The notes under the pieces are model-generated. The model was not told the DNA's origin. It was given only the letters and a program-made list of their open reading frames with translations, and made no database searches. The translations under genes were made by a program, and so were the position numbers. A stretch of 17,755 nucleotides of DNA from an uncultured Gammaproteobacteria bacterium (GTDB taxonomy: Bacteria > Pseudomonadota > Gammaproteobacteria > Rariloculales > Rariloculaceae): contig CAMPKU010000067.1 of NCBI GenBank assembly GCA_946887385.1, positions 1 through 17,755 of the forward strand, given 5' to 3'. This document shows positions 14,918 to 17,755 of the stretch, in pieces; within the stretch, counting starts at the first letter, position 1, and each line of letters opens with the position of its first letter.

Positions 14918-15772
14918 GTGTCCTTCGGCCCCCTCATCGACGTCGAAACCCTGGCACGCTGCATCGGCCGTGTCGATTGGGTCGTCGTGGACTGCCGCTT
15001 CACGCTCACCGACCCGCAGGCCGGCAGAGCAGGCTATGCTCGCGGCCACCTCCCGGGCGCGCGCTACGCGCACCTCGACGACGACCTGGCGCGGCCGCCC
15101 GGCGCGGCCGAAGGCCGGCATCCTCTGCCCGAGCGCGATCGATTCGCGGCAACGCTCGGCAGTTGGGGCATCGGCGCCGACGACACCGTGATCGCCTACG
15201 ACGAAGGGAGCGGGGCGGTTGCCGCTCGTCTTTGGTGGCTGCTTCGCTGGGTGGGCCACGAGCGCTGTGCCGTACTCGACGGCGGCTTCGCGGCGTGGAT
15301 GGCCGCCGGCGGCGCGCTGGAGCAAGTAGCGCCGGCGCAGCGTGCGCGGCGCTACGAGCCGGGGCGCAGCGCGACCGCGGGCGCGGTCACCACGGCCGAG
15401 CTCGCGGCGCGGCAAGCGGCCGGTGACCTGCTCGTCGACGCGCGCGCGGCACCGCGCTACCGCGGCGAGCACGAGCCGATCGATTCGCGCGCGGGCCATG
15501 TGCCGGGCGCGCTAAATCGGCCGTTTTCCGCGAACGTGACGGCGGAGGGGCGTTTCCGCCCGGCGGCCGAGCTGCGCGCGGAGCTCAAAGCGCTGCTCGG
15601 CGGCCGCGACCCCAGCCGGCTCATCGCCATGTGCGGCTCCGGCGTCACGGCCTGTCATCTGCTGCTCGCGATGGAGGCCGCCGGCTTGCCAGGCGGGCGG
15701 CTCTACGCGGGCTCGTGGAGCGAATGGATCCGCGATCCCGCTCGCCCCATCGCGACTGGAGCCGAGCCTTAG
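14918..15772 (+). CDS. sseA: 3-mercaptopyruvate sulfurtransferase (tandem rhodanese)
   Basis: This enzyme transfers sulfur from 3-mercaptopyruvate (or thiosulfate, less well) to thiol acceptors or cyanide. The 284 residues form two rhodanese domains, an inactive N-terminal one (about 5-130, Asp95 in place of the catalytic cysteine) and an active C-terminal one (about 155-280). The active loop CGSGVT with Cys239 is the mercaptopyruvate type, not the CRKGVT of thiosulfate rhodaneses. RGHLPGARYAHLDDDL and RAGHVPGALNRPF are the conserved CH2A-like segments of each domain. GTG 14918 is the first start after an in-frame TAA. Its promoter region is shared with divergent etfBA. The family is clear; the sseA name is by similarity of motif. 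Confidence 0.88.
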   Translation: MSFGPLIDVETLARCIGRVDWVVVDCRFTLTDPQAGRAGYARGHLPGARYAHLDDDLARPPGAAEGRHPLPERDRFAATLGSWGIGADDTVIAYDEGSGAVAARLWWLLRWVGHERCAVLDGGFAAWMAAGGALEQVAPAQRARRYEPGRSATAGAVTTAELAARQAAGDLLVDARAAPRYRGEHEPIDSRAGHVPGALNRPFSANVTAEGRFRPAAELRAELKALLGGRDPSRLIAMCGSGVTACHLLLAMEAAGLPGGRLYAGSWSEWIRDPARPIATGAEP

Positions 15773-15873
15773 GAGCCCGTTTTGCCGCGCGTTTGCCACG
15801 CAGCCGCTTGGCCGAAACGGCGGAGCGTGGTAAGACAATCCACCGATTCTTTCCAAGCTTGCAGGTACTTGCC

Positions 15874-17124
15874 GTGTTGCGCCATTCCGCCGAGATCGAA
15901 GCCAGCTCCCAGCTCAAGAACGTGCGCTACGAAATTCGCGGCAAGCTGGCTCGGCGCGCCCATGAGCTCGAGCGCCAGGGCTACGAGATCGTGCAGCTGA
16001 ACATCGGCAACCCCGGGCTGTTCGGTTTGCGCACGCCCGAGACCATGCGGCTCGCAATGATCGAGAACCTCGCGTCGGCGGAGGCCTATTGCAACCAGAA
16101 GGGCATTTTCCCGGCGCGCGAAGCCGTGGTGATGCAACAGCAAGCGCGCGGCATCGACGGCGTCGACGCCGATCATGTGTTCATGGGCAACGGCGTCAGC
16201 GAGCTGATCGACCTTTCGTTGCGCGCGCTGCTGAACGCCGGCGACGAAGTGTTGATTCCGAGCCCCGACTATCCGTTGTGGACGGCCGCAACGGTGCTCA
16301 ACGGCGGCCGCGCCGTGTACTACCCGTGCCCGGAATCACAGCAGTTCAACCCCGATCCCGAGGCGGTCGAGAAGCTCATCACGCCGCGCACACGCGCGAT
16401 CGTGATCATCAACCCAAACAATCCGACGGGCGCGGTGTATAGCCGCGAGCGGCTCACGGCGCTCGCGCGACTCGCCGAGCGGCACAACCTCGTGGTCATG
16501 AGCGACGAGATTTACGATCAGATGCTGTACGACGACGCCGAATTCGTGCCGATGGCCACTCTGTGCCGCGACACGTTGTGCGCCACGTTCAGCGGGCTCT
16601 CGAAGATCTATCGCGCGTGCGGCTACCGTGTGGGCTGGGTGTCGTTCAGCGGCACCGTCGAGCGTTCGGAGAAATACCTGAGCGCGCTCGACTTGCTGGC
16701 GGCGCTGCGTCTTTGCAGCAACGTGCCTGGCCAATGGGCCGTGCAGACCGCGCTCGGCGGTTTCCAAAGCATCCACAAGCTGTGCGCGCCGGGCGGCCGG
16801 CTGTATCAGTCGCGGCAGGCCATCATGGACGGCGTGGCACGCAGCCGGTACTTGCACCTCGTGGCACCGCGCGGCTCGATGTATGCGTTCATCGGCGTGG
16901 ACAAGCAAAAGCTGCCGGGCTTCGACGACGAAGCGTTTGCAATGGAGCTGCTCGAGCAGCAGCACGTGCTCGTCGCGCCGGGATCGAGCTTCAACACCAC
17001 ATATCGCGATCACTTCCGCATCACGACGCTTCCCGACGAGGCTCGTCTGGCTGAGGTGTTCCAGCGCGTCGAGCACGTACTCGAGCAAATCGCAGACAGG
17101 CCGCCGCGTCTCGAAACCGCTTGA
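15874..17124 (+). CDS. alaA: AlaA-type alanine (glutamate-pyruvate) aminotransferase
   Basis: This PLP-dependent fold type I aminotransferase probably makes alanine from pyruvate and glutamate. Similarity to remembered E. coli AlaA is extensive: SSQLKNVRYEIRG, LNIGNPGLFG, NGVSELIDLSLRALLNAGDE, PDYPLWTAA, IVIINPNNPTGAVYS, SDEIYDQMLYDDAE, Lys244 in FSGLSKIYRACGYRVGW as the Schiff-base lysine, and PGGRLYQSR. From GTG 15874 the product is 416 residues (E. coli 405); AGGT lies 7 bases upstream. TTG 15877 is an equally possible start, and the frame is open far upstream into the sulfurtransferase gene, which I discount. The 101-base gap before it holds no terminator I can support. It overlaps the next gene by one base. 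Confidence 0.9.
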   Translation: MLRHSAEIEASSQLKNVRYEIRGKLARRAHELERQGYEIVQLNIGNPGLFGLRTPETMRLAMIENLASAEAYCNQKGIFPAREAVVMQQQARGIDGVDADHVFMGNGVSELIDLSLRALLNAGDEVLIPSPDYPLWTAATVLNGGRAVYYPCPESQQFNPDPEAVEKLITPRTRAIVIINPNNPTGAVYSRERLTALARLAERHNLVVMSDEIYDQMLYDDAEFVPMATLCRDTLCATFSGLSKIYRACGYRVGWVSFSGTVERSEKYLSALDLLAALRLCSNVPGQWAVQTALGGFQSIHKLCAPGGRLYQSRQAIMDGVARSRYLHLVAPRGSMYAFIGVDKQKLPGFDDEAFAMELLEQQHVLVAPGSSFNTTYRDHFRITTLPDEARLAEVFQRVEHVLEQIADRPPRLETA

Positions 17125-17755
17125 TGGCAGGTCAAGCGGGCGCAAAAGAGCGCTCGACGATCGTCGTTCGCAACGCGCTCGCCGCACGACAGTGGGAGCT
17201 GCATCTTTGCGCGCAGCGGATCGCCGGCGGCGAGCGCGCCTGGGAGACTCCGCCTGTCGTCTCGTACAGCGCGTGGCTCGATGAGCTCTGGCTCGAGCAC
17301 GCGCAGCAGCAAGGCCCGGCGCTCACGGCGAATCAATCGTCCGCCCTTTGGCGGCGCGTCATCGCAGAGTCCGAAGAGAGCAACGAGCTCATCGGCCATG
17401 CGGGCGCCGCCGAGTGGGCGGCCGGCGGTTGGCAGTTGCTGCATCGCTGGCAAATCGATGCGGCCGAGCAGCGCGCCGCTGCGGCTCAAGTCGATTACCG
17501 CGCATTCTTGAGCTGGGCGCGCCGGTACCGCGCTTGGCTCGACGGCCATGGGTGCGTCGATCGCGCCGAGCTCGAGGCCGCGCTTGCGGCTCACGCCACC
17601 ATCCACGGCAGAGTCGTCGTCGCCGATCTCGCCGAGCAATATCCGGCACGTGCCACGCTGCTCGCGCAGCTCGCCGCGCGCGGCGCGGCAATCGAGGATC
17701 ACGCAGTGCCGGACGCGGCGGGCAGTCGATTTTCGGCTCGGCTGGCCGACACGGC
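17124..17755 (+). CDS. Probable DNA repair protein, AddB/PD-(D/E)XK-like family, 5' part only
   Basis: The frame from ATG 17124 is open for 210 codons to the right edge of the window, so only the N-terminal part is visible. The start overlaps the alaA stop (TGATG), which implies coupling. The segment (VVSYSAWLDELWLEH, NQSSALWRRVIAESEES, GGWQLLHRWQID, YRAFLSWARRYRAWLDGHG, then VVVADLAEQYPAR) resembles the N-terminal pattern I remember for gammaproteobacterial 'probable DNA repair protein', large helicase-like proteins that end in a PD-(D/E)XK nuclease domain related to AddB. No Walker A motif or nuclease motif falls in the visible part, so the function is inferred from family resemblance only. 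Confidence 0.65.
   Translation, partial: MAGQAGAKERSTIVVRNALAARQWELHLCAQRIAGGERAWETPPVVSYSAWLDELWLEHAQQQGPALTANQSSALWRRVIAESEESNELIGHAGAAEWAAGGWQLLHRWQIDAAEQRAAAAQVDYRAFLSWARRYRAWLDGHGCVDRAELEAALAAHATIHGRVVVADLAEQYPARATLLAQLAARGAAIEDHAVPDAAGSRFSARLADT

Noticed and set aside
15810..15836. Small hairpin GCCG-AAA-CGGC between the sulfurtransferase and alaA genes as a terminator
   Set aside because: The stem is only 4 bp and no T-run follows.
1..17755. Search for mobile elements, CRISPR arrays, tRNA or rRNA genes and defence or toxin genes
   Set aside because: No transposase, integrase, direct-repeat array, tRNA-like cloverleaf or toxin/antitoxin pair was recognised by eye; the genes are core metabolism plus a partial repair gene.

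Overview
The window is a G+C-rich chromosomal stretch, most likely from a gammaproteobacterium near the Xanthomonadales/Nevskiales. The pointers are the long-form HisG, the bifunctional enteric-type HisB, an enteric-like HisF, a TrpR-related regulator placed directly before hisG, a class I IlvC, an E. coli-like AlaA, and the start of a 'probable DNA repair protein' of a type known from gammaproteobacteria. This placement comes from remembered family features, not from a search. No mobile element, CRISPR array, rRNA or tRNA gene was seen, and every complete gene is intact.

Positions 1-12224 (minus strand) hold fourteen tightly packed amino-acid biosynthesis genes, in transcription order ilvC-ilvE-leuC-leuD-leuB-(TrpR-like regulator, 'hisR')-hisG-hisD-hisC-hisB-hisH-hisA-hisF-hisE. 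Most junctions are ATGA overlaps or gaps under 20 bases. The branched-chain half has its own promoter plus an attenuator-like leader (12225-12443). The histidine half has a second promoter just after leuB, overlapping two copies of a 10-bp palindrome that are the obvious operator for the regulator encoded next. No terminator lies between the halves, so read-through could give one ilv-leu-his transcript of about 12 kb. leuA, ilvBN/GM and ilvD are not in the window, and no hisI lies between hisF and hisE.

Positions 12225-12643 are the only long gene-free stretch. It carries the ilvC control region on the minus strand and the promoter of a Prx5-type peroxiredoxin on the plus strand. The peroxiredoxin gene (12644-13126) converges on etfBA (minus, 13123-14837), and the two stop codons share one CTAG. 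A short divergent promoter region separates etfB from a plus-strand 3-mercaptopyruvate sulfurtransferase (14918-15772). That is followed by an AlaA-type aminotransferase and, overlapping it by one base, a DNA repair gene that runs off the right edge.

The gene content is ordinary core metabolism and I see no new defence or mobile system. The points worth checking are regulatory and translational: an apparent AUU start codon for hisF, the paired-palindrome operator of the TrpR-like regulator, an ilvC attenuator whose leader has no branched-chain control codons, a 24-bp inverted repeat with the ilvC -35 box at its centre, and a possibly leaderless sulfurtransferase mRNA.
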